56,857 bases of DNA from JBQTHI01 sp052390035 (GTDB lineage: Bacteria; Actinomycetota; Acidimicrobiia; Spongiisociales; ZC4RG35), in the NCBI GenBank assembly GCA_052390035.1, contig JBQTHI010000001.1, positions 1-56,857 of the forward strand. The letters are read 5' to 3'. The translations under genes were made by a program, and so were the position numbers. Positions 24,920-33,472 of this stretch are shown here, one piece after another (the first letter of the stretch is position 1; every line of letters starts with the position of its first letter). The notes beneath the pieces were generated by a model that saw only the letters and a program-made list of their open reading frames with translations, did not search any database and had not been told where the DNA came from.

Positions 24920-25273
24920 GTGACTACAGCCCGGCTGGCTGCCGATGCCATCGCCGATAAGAAGGGCCAGGACATCGTCTTGTTAGAGGTGGGGGACCTC
25001 TTCATAATCACCGAGGTATTCGTGATAGCCACCGGGACCTCCCGGCCGCACGTGCAGACCCTGGCCGAGCGTGTCGAGGAGATGCTCAAAGAGCACGGGA
25101 GGAAACCGCTGCGGGACGAAGGATTGCCGGAAGCCGAGTGGGTACTGCTCGACTACGGCGATGTGATGGTCCACATCTTCCAACCGGGGCCTCGCGACTA
25201 CTACGACCTGGAACGGTTGTGGCGCGACGCTCCGGTTATCGAGTGGACTCCGGTGGCCTCGGAAGCCACCTGA
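24920..25273 (+). CDS. rsfS: Ribosomal silencing factor RsfS
   Basis: A 117-residue protein that binds L14 and blocks subunit joining when nutrients are poor. LAADAIADKKGQDIVLLEVGDL, DYFVI-like ITEVFVIATGTS and WVLLDYGDVMVHIFQPGPRDYYDLERLW are the family signature. GTG 24920 fits the family start; an upstream TTG at 24863 adds an unconserved 19 residues. AAGGAGG at 24896-24902 is rather far (17 nt) from this GTG. It follows nadD, the usual arrangement. Confidence 0.9.
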   Translation: MTTARLAADAIADKKGQDIVLLEVGDLFIITEVFVIATGTSRPHVQTLAERVEEMLKEHGRKPLRDEGLPEAEWVLLDYGDVMVHIFQPGPRDYYDLERLWRDAPVIEWTPVASEAT

Positions 25274-25314
25274 AAGAATCGGTCAATAGCCGGCCTGGTA
25301 CCCTTCGCTCTCCC

Positions 25315-25387
25315 GGGGCTGTAGCTCAGTTGGCAGAGCGCTTGCATGGCATGCAAGAGGCCAGGGGTTCAAATCCCCTCAGCTCCA
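25315..25387 (+). tRNA. tRNA-Ala (anticodon GGC)
   Basis: Complete cloverleaf: acceptor GGGGCTG with CAGCTCC, D arm GCTC...GAGC, anticodon stem CTTGC/GCAAG with loop ATGGCAT (anticodon GGC), T arm AGGGG-TTCAAAT-CCCCT, discriminator A. CCA is not encoded. Its 3' half is duplicated at 26981-27029, so it is the integration site of a small element. Confidence 0.95.
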
Positions 25388-25388
25388 C
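25340..25388 (+). repeat. Left attachment repeat (inside tRNA-Ala)
   Basis: Forty-nine bases from the anticodon stem to one base past the discriminator, matching 26981-27029 with a single C/T difference in the variable loop (AGGCC versus AGGTC). Confidence 0.9.
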
Positions 25389-25412
25389 TAGTTTTTCGAT
25401 CATTCCTATCGG

Positions 25413-25436
25413 ATCAGGGTGCCTATCAGGGTGCCT
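25413..25436 (+). repeat. Tandem 12-bp repeat just inside the element
   Basis: ATCAGGGTGCCT occurs twice head to tail, 25 bases inside the left attachment repeat. Direct repeats in this place are often arm-type integrase binding sites; that role is inference. Confidence 0.6.
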
Positions 25437-25557
25437 ACATGATGATCAAAGGCGCCCCGGCCGGGTCCGTGAAGCGCTAACTACCCGCCGGAGGACCGAG
25501 GGAAGTCACGCGCGCCTGAGCGAGAGTTGAGAAATGTCACCTGTATTCGAGCGCTCC

Positions 25558-25848
25558 TCAGGCCGGTAGGAGGCTAGAACTTTGGAAGTATGAAACCGAT
25601 TCTCCGCTCTCATGCGGTTGTAATTTGCTTGGCGTTGCCAGAATGAGATTGTCCCCGGTGGACTGGCGGTCGCCACCTTCCCATCTGCAGATGACCGATT
25701 GTTTGGCATCCTCAATTTGCTCAACCCTGGCTGTGACTCCAGGGGTGAGTACGTAGCCTACATCTTCGGAGAAAAAATGGTTTGTGTTGACAAACAGCGT
25801 GTGGGCCGACTCCGACATGGGAGAAGTCTCAGAGGTTCTCTTTAGCAT
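25558..25848 (-). CDS. Hypothetical small protein in the tRNA element
   Basis: A possible 96-residue protein starting 12 bases after the nucleotidyltransferase stop on the same strand. I recognise no family. The centre, VNTNHFFSEDVGYVLTPGVTARVEQIEDAKQSVICRWEGG, has an ordinary soluble composition rather than shadow-frame bias. An internal ATG (MSESAHT) is an alternative start. The segment has lower GC than its surroundings. The bases 25388-25557 hold no other gene. Confidence 0.4.
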   Translation of the reverse strand: MLKRTSETSPMSESAHTLFVNTNHFFSEDVGYVLTPGVTARVEQIEDAKQSVICRWEGGDRQSTGDNLILATPSKLQPHESGESVSYFQSSSLLPA

Positions 25849-25860
25849 CTGCCATGGCGC

Positions 25861-26484
25861 CTAAAGCCAGGGCTCGAGCTGCTGGCGCCACCTGGAAACC
25901 GTGGCTCGCAGACTGTCAAGCTCAAGGTCGTCGAGGTCAAAATCGGCCCTGGGTAGGCGGTCAAAGCTTCGAAGCATGTCTGCCAGAACTGAACGATCGA
26001 AACCCGGGTCCTTTTCAGCGGCCAGGTTGCAAAGACGCTCAAACCCATATCGGGAGGCGAGCGCCGCCACGTCGACGAAGTCGCGCGCCGCGGCTCGGCC
26101 GAAGAGAGCCAGGACCTTGTCGGCGGCGAGCTCTTCGCCGGCAAGGATGGCTCCACCTTCGCTCAGTTCAACCGGAAAGCGGCGGGCATCCCAGGTCAGG
26201 TCGATGGTGGTGGTTTCGATCTCGGAGGACACGAGTAAGCGAGCGAATCCATCGGCGATCTGGACACGCTGCACCTTGAGGCCACTTTCGCGGAGCGAAG
26301 CCTCCAAGGCCGGCAGCAGTCGATTGACTTCCTCAGGCGACGTGGCGAAGAAATCCAGGTCGCGGGTAGGACGCTCAACGATCCCCCGGACGATCAGTGC
26401 TGCTCCGCCGGCTAAGGCTACGGATTCAGCGTCTGGGAGCCCGCCGACTAGCCGCCACAGCCTCTTCTGGAGAGGGCTGAGCAT
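25861..26484 (-). CDS. AbiEii/AbiGii-type nucleotidyltransferase (toxin-like)
   Basis: A 207-residue nucleotidyltransferase-fold protein. VALAGGAALIVRGIVERPTRDLDFFAT is the G(G/S)-x-D-x-D signature, with the metal-binding DLD, found in AbiEii toxins and related MNT-like proteins. DKVLALFGRAAARDFVDVAAL is the second typical segment. In type IV toxin-antitoxin and abortive-infection systems such proteins transfer nucleotides to RNA or protein. The start lies 3 bases after the upstream partner's stop. It is cargo of the tRNA-Ala element. Confidence 0.8.
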   Translation of the reverse strand: MLSPLQKRLWRLVGGLPDAESVALAGGAALIVRGIVERPTRDLDFFATSPEEVNRLLPALEASLRESGLKVQRVQIADGFARLLVSSEIETTTIDLTWDARRFPVELSEGGAILAGEELAADKVLALFGRAAARDFVDVAALASRYGFERLCNLAAEKDPGFDRSVLADMLRSFDRLPRADFDLDDLELDSLRATVSRWRQQLEPWL

Positions 26485-26487
26485 CGA

Positions 26488-26817
26488 TCAGGCCAGCCTC
26501 CCGCAGCGGAGAAGCCAGGCCTTCCAGGCGGCTCGTACGTGAGGGGAGAGCACCAGCGCATCCCACAGAGCGACCAGCTCGTCGACCCTGATGTAGAAAC
26601 GAACGTCGTCGAGGGTTCCTTCGGTCATCACCTGCTCGTAGAGGCTGATCCGATCACGCCGATCCTCGAGGTCGTATTCGATCCGCCCACTCCAACGGAC
26701 ATGTTGCGGCAGCTTCACCCGACCCGCCGCCTTTTCGACCGATGGATCGTCGAGGTCGTTTGGGATGGCCACTGGCCGAGTGGCCGGTCCAACAGATGCG
26801 CTTCGGGTTGTCGCCAT
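26488..26817 (-). CDS. Partner of the AbiEii-like protein (putative antitoxin)
   Basis: A 109-residue protein with no domain I can name with certainty. The core LPQHVRWSGRIEYDLEDRRDRISLYEQVMTEG, with later YIRVDELVALWDALVLSPHVRAAWKAWL, is of a type I recall next to actinobacterial AbiEii-like genes. It is acidic in the middle and lies immediately upstream of the toxin-like gene, the usual antitoxin place. ATG 26817 is preferred because a TAAAAT box ends 7 nt before it. Confidence 0.6.
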   Translation of the reverse strand: MATTRSASVGPATRPVAIPNDLDDPSVEKAAGRVKLPQHVRWSGRIEYDLEDRRDRISLYEQVMTEGTLDDVRFYIRVDELVALWDALVLSPHVRAAWKAWLLRCGRLA

Positions 26818-26824
26818 GGCGATC

Positions 26825-26830
26825 ATTTTA
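26825..26830 (-). promoter_or_regulatory. -10 box of the element's gene pair, leaderless
   Basis: On the minus strand TAAAAT is followed by 7 nt and ATG 26817. It is the closest to consensus of the leaderless promoters in the window. Confidence 0.55.
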
Positions 26831-26980
26831 CGGGCGGACGACGGCACCCCACATTCTTGGGCCGCGGCTGGGCCGCGAGAGAACCGAAAACCACGCGAAT
26901 CGACGCGAAGCGGTGAGAGGTGAAAACCCAATGGTTACGGCCACTCTTGAGGATTTGCCCAGGTCAGCAAAACCACCCAA

Positions 26981-27029
<49 letters not shown>

Positions 27030-27081
27030 CGTCCCCGAAGACAGGCGATGCCTGCAGTTTGCCCTTTCAAGCGAAGTCGGG

Positions 27082-27738
27082 TCAAAAACTCCCTAAGCGC
27101 TTGAAGATGTCCGACGGCTTGGCACCAGTGGCCAGATCGCGGCGCATGACCTCTTCTCTGCGCGCCTTGTCCTCGGCCGCCGCCAAGACCTCCTCGAGCG
27201 TGTCGGCTGGAATCACGACGACCCCGTCGGCATCTCCCACCACCCAGTCGCCGGGCGAGATCGTGGTCTGGCCCACCCGGATCTGGCAGTTCCACTCGAG
27301 TATGTCCCAACGTCCGATCGACGAGGCTGACGAGCGGAACCGTGAGAAGACCGGAAACCCGAGATGCAGGAGAAACTCGGTGTCACGCAAACCACCGTCA
27401 ATCACGGCTCCCACGCTGCCTCTCTCCATCACCGCTCGGGTCATGATCTCACCCCAATGCGCCGAGCCTTCGTGTCCCCCACAAGACCACACCGCTACCG
27501 AACCCGCCGGCGTGCTCTCGAGCATTGCCAAACGCGATGCCGTGTCGTCATGAGTGATGTCATCGGTCGGCGCTCCCCGCCCGGGAAAGGCAGGCCCGGC
27601 CACCTTCATCGCCAGAGTAAGCGGGGTGATGACCGGCGGCAGCACCTGCTGGCGATAACCGGCGGCATCAAGCACGTCGGCAACGGCTCCGGTATAGAGC
27701 GCTCGGAACCGCGTCGTTAGGGTGTGAAGCTCAGTCAT
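27082..27738 (-). CDS. RraA-family protein (aldolase-like)
   Basis: A 218-residue protein of the RraA / 4-hydroxy-4-methyl-2-oxoglutarate aldolase superfamily. ALYTGAVADVLDAAGY at the start, GGHEGSAHWGEIMTRAVMERGSVGAVIDGGLRDTEF (G...RD motif with the metal-ligand Asp) and GDWVVGDADGVVVIP are diagnostic. Such proteins cleave small oxo-acids in catabolism, or bind RNase E in enterobacteria; the catabolic neighbourhood favours an aldolase or decarboxylase. First gene after the tRNA element. Confidence 0.85.
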   Translation of the reverse strand: MTELHTLTTRFRALYTGAVADVLDAAGYRQQVLPPVITPLTLAMKVAGPAFPGRGAPTDDITHDDTASRLAMLESTPAGSVAVWSCGGHEGSAHWGEIMTRAVMERGSVGAVIDGGLRDTEFLLHLGFPVFSRFRSSASSIGRWDILEWNCQIRVGQTTISPGDWVVGDADGVVVIPADTLEEVLAAAEDKARREEVMRRDLATGAKPSDIFKRLGSF

Positions 27739-27760
27739 CGCTGCATTCTCACAGCTGTTG

Positions 27761-28348
27761 TCACAGGCGGCTCATCGCCTTCCGGACTCGCTGGAGAAAT
27801 CGCATCCGACTCTCATCGTCGATTGTGTCCATCCGATAACAGGCGATCCATTTCGTACGGGTCCTGACGCCGCACATCGAGCGCAACCCACGAAGCACAA
27901 CCCGCTTGCCAGGCTCACCTTGCACCATGTTGATCCACTTCGAAGATCCGTGGGAGGTCACGACCAACACCCACCTGACGTTGTGGAGCAGGGGCCGAAC
28001 CCGTCGGGCGCCATCTGGCAGGTCATATGCCACCCCCCTGATCCAGACCCGATCGAACCACCCCTTAAGGATCGCCGGTTGACCGCCCCACCAGGTGGGG
28101 TACACCAGAACGAGGCCCTGCGCATTCCGGAGGCGCTCGATCTGATCGCCGAGGGCGGGCTTGGTCTCGGGATGGGCCCGATGCATCGTGTGCTCGAAAG
28201 GCGTGAGCACGGGGTCGAAGTTATCGGCCCATAGGTCGAGAAGGTCCACCTCATGACCCGTTCGTTCAAGGCTCTCGACGACCGTGTCCCGCAGTAGGGA
28301 ACAGAAACTCCCCTCAACCGGGTGGGCGTAGACAACGAGAGCTCTCAT
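27761..28348 (-). CDS. NAD(P)H:quinone oxidoreductase-type flavoprotein (1)
   Basis: A 195-residue flavodoxin-fold protein of the NQO / KefF group. ALVVYAHPVEGSFC is the FMN/FAD phosphate loop and LVYPTWWGGQPAILKGWFDRV the flavin-ring segment. It probably reduces quinones or azo compounds by two electrons from NAD(P)H. It overlaps its upstream paralogue by four bases, giving a two-gene unit. Confidence 0.85.
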   Translation of the reverse strand: MRALVVYAHPVEGSFCSLLRDTVVESLERTGHEVDLLDLWADNFDPVLTPFEHTMHRAHPETKPALGDQIERLRNAQGLVLVYPTWWGGQPAILKGWFDRVWIRGVAYDLPDGARRVRPLLHNVRWVLVVTSHGSSKWINMVQGEPGKRVVLRGLRSMCGVRTRTKWIACYRMDTIDDESRMRFLQRVRKAMSRL

Positions 28349-28929
28349 AGGTTCGTGAGGGTGCGCTCCACTCTCTTCAGGAACGCATGTCTACGTGCCG
28401 GTGAAGACCAGTCGATGCCGTAGAGACCGAGCCACGTGGCCCGGGTGGCAGGGTTGCAGACCAGCCGCAAGGTCCGGACGAGGGTTCTCCGCCCAGCGTC
28501 GTTGAACAGTTTGCAGTACATCCAGGACGACCCGTAGGTGGTGATGCCCACAATCCGTTTGACATTCAAGAGGTTGGGCTTGACCTTATTGCTGCGATCG
28601 AACACGAAAGCCACGCCGGGCACCAAGACCCGATCCAGCCAGCCCTTCAAAATGGCGGGCAACCCGAACCACCAGGTGGGGTAGACGAACACGAGGACCT
28701 CAGCGCCGGTGACCAAGTTTGTGTATCTCTCGACCTGATCCGAGATGATCGGATTGGGGGTGTGATAGGCAATCCGCTCTGCCGGCGTCATCCGGGGATC
28801 GAAGCCATCGTCGTAAAGGCGGATCACATCGACGGCATGTCTGCTCGCGAGAACCTTGGTCACCTGGTCGAGAATCGCGGCGTTAAAGCTCTCGTGGCGG
28901 GGATGGGCTTGTACCACCAGGACCCGCAT
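28345..28929 (-). CDS. NAD(P)H:quinone oxidoreductase-type flavoprotein (2)
   Basis: A 194-residue paralogue of the next gene, with LVVQAHPRHESFNAAI and VYPTWWFGLPAILKGWLDRVLVPG. ATG 28929 is supported by a minus-strand TAGGGT (28937-28942) exactly 7 nt upstream. The two may form a heterodimer or act on different substrates. Divergent from the creatininase gene. Confidence 0.85.
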   Translation of the reverse strand: MRVLVVQAHPRHESFNAAILDQVTKVLASRHAVDVIRLYDDGFDPRMTPAERIAYHTPNPIISDQVERYTNLVTGAEVLVFVYPTWWFGLPAILKGWLDRVLVPGVAFVFDRSNKVKPNLLNVKRIVGITTYGSSWMYCKLFNDAGRRTLVRTLRLVCNPATRATWLGLYGIDWSSPARRHAFLKRVERTLTNL

Positions 28930-28936
28930 TAGTGTG

Positions 28937-28978
28937 ACCCTAACTCGAGGCAAGCTCATTGGGTCTCCCCGGTAGCAT
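28937..28978. promoter_or_regulatory. Divergent pair of leaderless -10 boxes
   Basis: The 56-bp gap between two divergent starts holds TAGGGT on the minus strand (28937-28942, 7 nt before ATG 28929) and TAGCAT on the plus strand (28973-28978, 7 nt before GTG 28986). Confidence 0.45.
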
Positions 28979-28985
28979 CGGTGCC

Positions 28986-29762
28986 GTGCCACACCGTCGA
29001 TTCGCTGAGCTGCGGAGCCCCCAGATCTCCACCTTGATCACCCCGGGATCTACTCTCCTGCAGCCGGTTGGATCGATCGAGCAACACGGCGATCACCTGC
29101 CGCTCGAGACAGACCTGTTGGTGGCTACAGCCACGGCCGAGGCAGTGGTGAACCGGGTCGGCGATGAGCTCGACCTGTGGCTGCTACCGCCACTGGCCTA
29201 CACCAAGTCCAACGAGCATGCGTGGTCGCCGGGAACCATCTGGTTGTCGCCGTCCACGCTGCTGGCTGTGCTCGACGATGTAGGCCGTTCCCTGTCCAAG
29301 CTGCCATGCCGCCGGCTGGCCTTCATCAATGGCCACGGTGGCAACACCGCCCTTCTAAATGTTGCGTGTCGCGAGCTGCGCTTGAGTCACGGGCTGATGA
29401 CCTTTCTGTTGCATCCTCAGGTTCCGCCGGATCATGGAGGGTCTTCGCCCGCTATCGAGTTCGGCATGGGCATCCATGGTGGTCTGGATGAAACCTCCGT
29501 GGTACTCCATCTTCGGCCCGACCTAGTTGACATGTCGGTCGCCCGCCGTCACGTTCCCGAACGGTTGGTGGCCAACCGCCAGGTCCGGTTTGGCGGAGCA
29601 GTCGTATTCGGCTGGACGTCCGATGATTTCGGGCCGAGCGGTATCGTTGGGGATCCTTCCGAAGCAACGTCCGCCCGAGGCAAGGAGCTCTTCGAAAGTG
29701 CAGTGTCGAATCTCGCCGAGGCGCTGGGCGAGGTGAAGGCTTTCGAGTTCCCCCTCGCCTGA
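28986..29762 (+). CDS. Creatininase-family amidohydrolase
   Basis: A 258-residue metal-dependent hydrolase. LQPVGSIEQHGDHLPLETD carries the Glu, His and Asp metal ligands, FINGHGGN the next His, and GIHGGLDETS the catalytic-site Glu region. The family includes creatininase, formamide-ribonucleotide hydrolases and the mycofactocin peptidase MftE; no mycofactocin genes are here, so an amidase of the catabolic cluster is more likely. GTG 28986 is set by the -10 box. Confidence 0.85.
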   Translation: MPHRRFAELRSPQISTLITPGSTLLQPVGSIEQHGDHLPLETDLLVATATAEAVVNRVGDELDLWLLPPLAYTKSNEHAWSPGTIWLSPSTLLAVLDDVGRSLSKLPCRRLAFINGHGGNTALLNVACRELRLSHGLMTFLLHPQVPPDHGGSSPAIEFGMGIHGGLDETSVVLHLRPDLVDMSVARRHVPERLVANRQVRFGGAVVFGWTSDDFGPSGIVGDPSEATSARGKELFESAVSNLAEALGEVKAFEFPLA

Positions 29763-30560
29763 CTATTCGGTCCCCGGTCGAGCCTCGTCGAAGGCTCCGC
29801 GCAGGGCGGCTGACACGGCGCCTGTTAACTCGGCGAAATCCGCTTCGAATCGGAGCTCGTGGGGACGGGGATATTTGAAGGGGATGCGGAAGGACCCCAC
29901 GATATGCCCCGGCCGACCCGACATCACCAAGACCTGGGTCGACAGAAAAACCGCCTCGTAGATCGAGTGGGTGATGAAGAGGGCCGCAAAACGTTCCCGC
30001 ACGAACAAGGCGAGGGTCTCATCGTTCAGTCGCTCTCGGTTGATCTCGTCGAGAGCGCCAAATGGCTCGTCGAAAAGGAAGACCGGGGGCTGTAGGGTCA
30101 GAGATCGGGCGAGCGAGACCCGCATCTTCATCCCACCCGAAAGGGCCTTCGGATAGTGTGACTCGAAGCCCTTCAGTCCCACTTTGGCGATAGCCTCCGC
30201 CGCGAGACGATGCCGTCGTTCCCGTTCAATGCCATGCAATTCGGCTAGGAGTTCGACGTTCTTTTGAACGGTCCGCCATGGCATCAGGGTGGCATCCTGG
30301 AAGACATACCCGACGTTGTTGGTGTTCAACGTGACAGACCCCATGGTCTGTCGGTCGAGGCCCGAGGCGATTCGAAGCAGAGTCGACTTACCACAACCTG
30401 AAGGTCCAACGATGGTCACGAAGTCTCCTTTTCGAAGATTGAAAGAAACGTCGTGGAGAGCGTGAGTTCCGTCGGGGAATACTTTCGATACGTGCTCGAA
30501 AACCAGTGCCGGCAGCCCGGTGGCGATGCCTCCGGATCCATCAATGGTGCTGCCGCCCAT
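29763..30560 (-). CDS. ABC transporter ATP-binding protein (SsuB/TauB-like)
   Basis: A 265-residue ATPase of the nitrate/sulfonate/taurine/pyrimidine importer class. Walker A GPSGCGKST (about 54-62), Q-loop VFQDATLMPW, signature LSGGMKMRVSLARSL, Walker B VFLFDEPFGALD and switch His in FITHSIYEA. It is the only ATPase nearby, so it probably serves both permeases on the opposite strand at 33.5 and 35.7 kb. It follows the broken amidohydrolase on the same strand. Confidence 0.92.
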   Translation of the reverse strand: MGGSTIDGSGGIATGLPALVFEHVSKVFPDGTHALHDVSFNLRKGDFVTIVGPSGCGKSTLLRIASGLDRQTMGSVTLNTNNVGYVFQDATLMPWRTVQKNVELLAELHGIERERRHRLAAEAIAKVGLKGFESHYPKALSGGMKMRVSLARSLTLQPPVFLFDEPFGALDEINRERLNDETLALFVRERFAALFITHSIYEAVFLSTQVLVMSGRPGHIVGSFRIPFKYPRPHELRFEADFAELTGAVSAALRGAFDEARPGTE

Positions 30561-30572
30561 AGGCGGGCGAGC

Positions 30573-31817
30573 TTAACGAGGGTCCAAACTCTGATTGACC
30601 CCCCGGATCCATTCTGAGGAGGTGGTTGTCGCGACCAGCTCTTCTCCTCGGAACACCATCCGATCCAGGCTGGCCGTTGCCAGCGCGTGGCGAATTGAAT
30701 CAGCCCGCACTGCCAAAAAGTCGGCAGGTGAGCCGATGTCTACCGCCACCGCGGGAAGGGCCATTGCGTGGCGAGCTCCGGCGCTCACCGCCTCGTAGGC
30801 CTCGACTGGCGTCAGGTGTGCCGCCAGCACCAGCAAGGATGCGACTTCAAGCGGATCTGATCTCCCCATCAAGTTGAAAGGGTCTTAGACATTATCCGTT
30901 CCCGCAGCCACATTGACTCCCGCCACCAACAACTCTCGCAGCGCTGTGAGCCCGCGGGGCGGGGAGACCGGACGATCCCGCGCCTGGAGGTAGAGATTGG
31001 TAAACGGGTTGGCAATCACCGAAATGCCCCCCGCTGCCAGCTCGGCTGCGACCGCTTGCTGGACGTCAATGTCCTGCGTGCCGAGGCTGACGCAATGGCT
31101 GGCGGTTGCCCCGTGAGCAAATCCGGTTGCTTGCACCAGACGAGCGAAGTCGCGCACCAGCGTCGCCGATGGGTCCAAGGTTTCGTCGAGGTGAAGGTCA
31201 ATCGGGCGGGCGAATGAGGCTGCTTCGGCCAGCAGGAATTCGAGGGCGGCGACTTGGTCGGGGTCTCGCCATGGTGCCCCGCCCACAACATCGATACCCA
31301 TTTCGAGTGCTACACGTAAGGCGGCTCGGTTGCCCGCCCCTGCCGTTCCCGTCATTGGTACGGCCACGAGGCCACAAACTTGGATGTCGATCAGCTTGCC
31401 GAGCTCTTCCCGCACCACGAGCAGGGCTTCAACCGATTTGAGACCCAAACCCTCGGCGACATCAACGTGGGTGCGAATGGCCGTGTATCCCCGCAACAGA
31501 CCTGCGAGCGCGGACCGACGGGCCCTGCCGGCGATGTCCGCAACCGTCAACGAGGCATAGTGCCTTTGCCAGGCCTCAATCGCACCTCCGAGATGTCCGG
31601 CTGGGTTGAACACCACGTCGGCGGTCGACGTCTTGTCCAGGTGGGCGTGAGGATCGGCTGCGGCAGGGAGCAAGAGGAAGCCATCGAGGTCGTGAACGTT
31701 TCTACTGGCCGCAGATCGAGGTGATCCGTCCGTACGGATGGCTGCCACCACCCCATCCTCAATCTCGACATCGGCTATCTCCCCGGTCGTCAGGCGAGCC
31801 TGCTTCAGCAGCATCAT
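30573..31817 (-). pseudogene. Cytosine-deaminase-like amidohydrolase interrupted by one in-frame TAA
   Basis: A 414-codon reading frame for a metal-dependent amidohydrolase close to cytosine deaminase. The first part (31817-30885) has PHAHLDK, HLDETLDPSA, SHCVSLG and GVNVAAGTDNV, that is, all metal-ligand motifs. A single TAA (complement of 30885-30887) then follows, where family members have Arg in DNVRDPF. The same frame continues as DPFNLMGRSDPLEVASLLVLAAHLTPVEAYEAVSAGAR to 30573. The remainder is undamaged, so the lesion is recent, a sequencing error, or read through. It overlaps the CocE-like gene by four bases. Confidence 0.8.
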
Positions 31818-33448
31818 CGGCGGTTCTCGACGGGTATTTCTAGGCGCGCCTCAAGTACCTCTATGGTTGCTACGCGGCAGTCGCGGGCCCGAGCCTCCCA
31901 GGAGGGGATGGATTCGTTTTGCGGGTTTCTATCGAATTCTGGGAAGCGACTGGCTGAAAGGTCGAGCCGAAGCTGGTGCCCGGCAGGGACTCTCCAAGCG
32001 ATCGGACCAAACTCGATATCGATAGGTTGACCCTGATCGCCCGGTCGCACCCTTTTTGCGCCACTCGCCAGTCGGCGGGCGGTTCCGTCCGGGGCTACCC
32101 ATACCACCGAAGCCACGATGTCGTGAGTTTCTACGTCGCTGGTGGTACGAACCGTCGCTTTGGGGTTACCGACGACCACCAGATTGTGAGAGCCGGCAGC
32201 AGTTGTGTAGCACAAGACATCGCGGCGGTCCTCGGCAGCACCTTGATCCTCCAGCGGATCTGGGGAGCCCGGAAAGGGAGATAGCGGCTGGGAGACCAGG
32301 ACGTCGACCAGACGAGGTCGCCCATCGCCGGCCAGGAGCTGGCCGTCCCCGTGGCGGGAGTTGGCATTGCCTCCGCTGGCACAAAAGTACGTGCGGGCCG
32401 TATGGGTAGGCGGCCACTCATCACCAACTCGCCAGCCTCTTCCCCACGTGTAGTACGTGACGGGTGTGGCGGGTCGCTCGAATCCTTTCATGACCCTGTC
32501 GAAGAAACCGACCATGGCATCCGCGGCTCGTTGGGGACCCGCCTCGGATCCCAACTCGACGTCGGCGGCTCGGGTCCCCCATGGCATATGGGTCCAAGGT
32601 CCGCAGACTGCTTGCGGCTTTAAGCGCTCGATCAGCCGGGAGGTACCGCAGGCAAATTCGTCGAAGTATCCGAGCACGGTGAAAGCGGGCACGACGATGT
32701 TGTCCAGGTCCGGCCGGCGATCTGCCCAGAACGAGTCATCGCGTGGATGCTCGATCCACTCTCGGAACCAGGAGGGAGGTGAAGGCCCGAGAGCCGCCGC
32801 CAAGGGCATTGCGTTGAGGTCATAAGGGACAGGTCCGCTGCCCATCTCCTGTCCTGCCAACTGGGCGGCCCAGAAAGCCACAAAAGGCCATCGCAGACAA
32901 CCGCCGTGGTATGTCCAGCTCTCGAAAGGATCCGTGCTGCACATCATCGGAGCGATGGCCCTCAGGCTGGGTGGTCGCGCCGCCGCGATATACAGCTGAC
33001 TCAATCCCTGATAGGAGAAGCCATAGGTGGCAACGTCACCGTTGCTGAAATCTGCCTGAGCCGCCCATTCGACCGTCGTCGCACCATCGGCTGCCTCCTG
33101 GATAAACGGCGCGAACTCACCTTCCGAATCTCCTCGGCCGCGTACGTCTTGCACAACCACCGCGTAGCCGTGCCGGGCCAACCAGGCTGGATGGGGCAAC
33201 ACCGGCGTAGAGGCAACCGAACGTCCATACGGGAGACGCTGCAGCAGAACCGGCCAGCGGCCCCTGCCCTCGGGTACCCAGCAATCCGAAACCAGAACCG
33301 CGCCGTCGGGCATCGTGGCCCGCAATCCCCTGATTCGCCGGATCGAATCTATGACCAAATCGCTCTCGTCTCGTGCCAGATCGAGGGCCCGTCGCCCGCC
33401 TGGCCGGTACAATAGGCGGCCCGGCTGAGGCGGCCGCACCTTGATCAC
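31814..33448 (-). CDS. CocE/NonD-family hydrolase
   Basis: A serine hydrolase of about 544 residues. The alpha/beta core has VVVQDVRGRGDSEGEF, nucleophile Ser in YGFSYQGLSQ, Asp in LGYFDEFA and His in CGPWTHMPWG; a C-terminal jelly-roll domain (DIEFGPIAWRVPAGHQLRLDLSASRFPEFDRNP) follows. Relatives cleave acyl esters such as cocaine, or amides. The start is uncertain: GTG 33448 gives VIKVRPPQ; the frame is open further but unconserved. The first gene of a minus-strand unit with the deaminase and the ABC ATPase, divergent from the permease. Confidence 0.85.
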   Translation of the reverse strand: MIKVRPPQPGRLLYRPGGRRALDLARDESDLVIDSIRRIRGLRATMPDGAVLVSDCWVPEGRGRWPVLLQRLPYGRSVASTPVLPHPAWLARHGYAVVVQDVRGRGDSEGEFAPFIQEAADGATTVEWAAQADFSNGDVATYGFSYQGLSQLYIAAARPPSLRAIAPMMCSTDPFESWTYHGGCLRWPFVAFWAAQLAGQEMGSGPVPYDLNAMPLAAALGPSPPSWFREWIEHPRDDSFWADRRPDLDNIVVPAFTVLGYFDEFACGTSRLIERLKPQAVCGPWTHMPWGTRAADVELGSEAGPQRAADAMVGFFDRVMKGFERPATPVTYYTWGRGWRVGDEWPPTHTARTYFCASGGNANSRHGDGQLLAGDGRPRLVDVLVSQPLSPFPGSPDPLEDQGAAEDRRDVLCYTTAAGSHNLVVVGNPKATVRTTSDVETHDIVASVVWVAPDGTARRLASGAKRVRPGDQGQPIDIEFGPIAWRVPAGHQLRLDLSASRFPEFDRNPQNESIPSWEARARDCRVATIEVLEARLEIPVENRR

Positions 33449-33472
33449 TCTGAGCCATTCGAGCGGACGACC

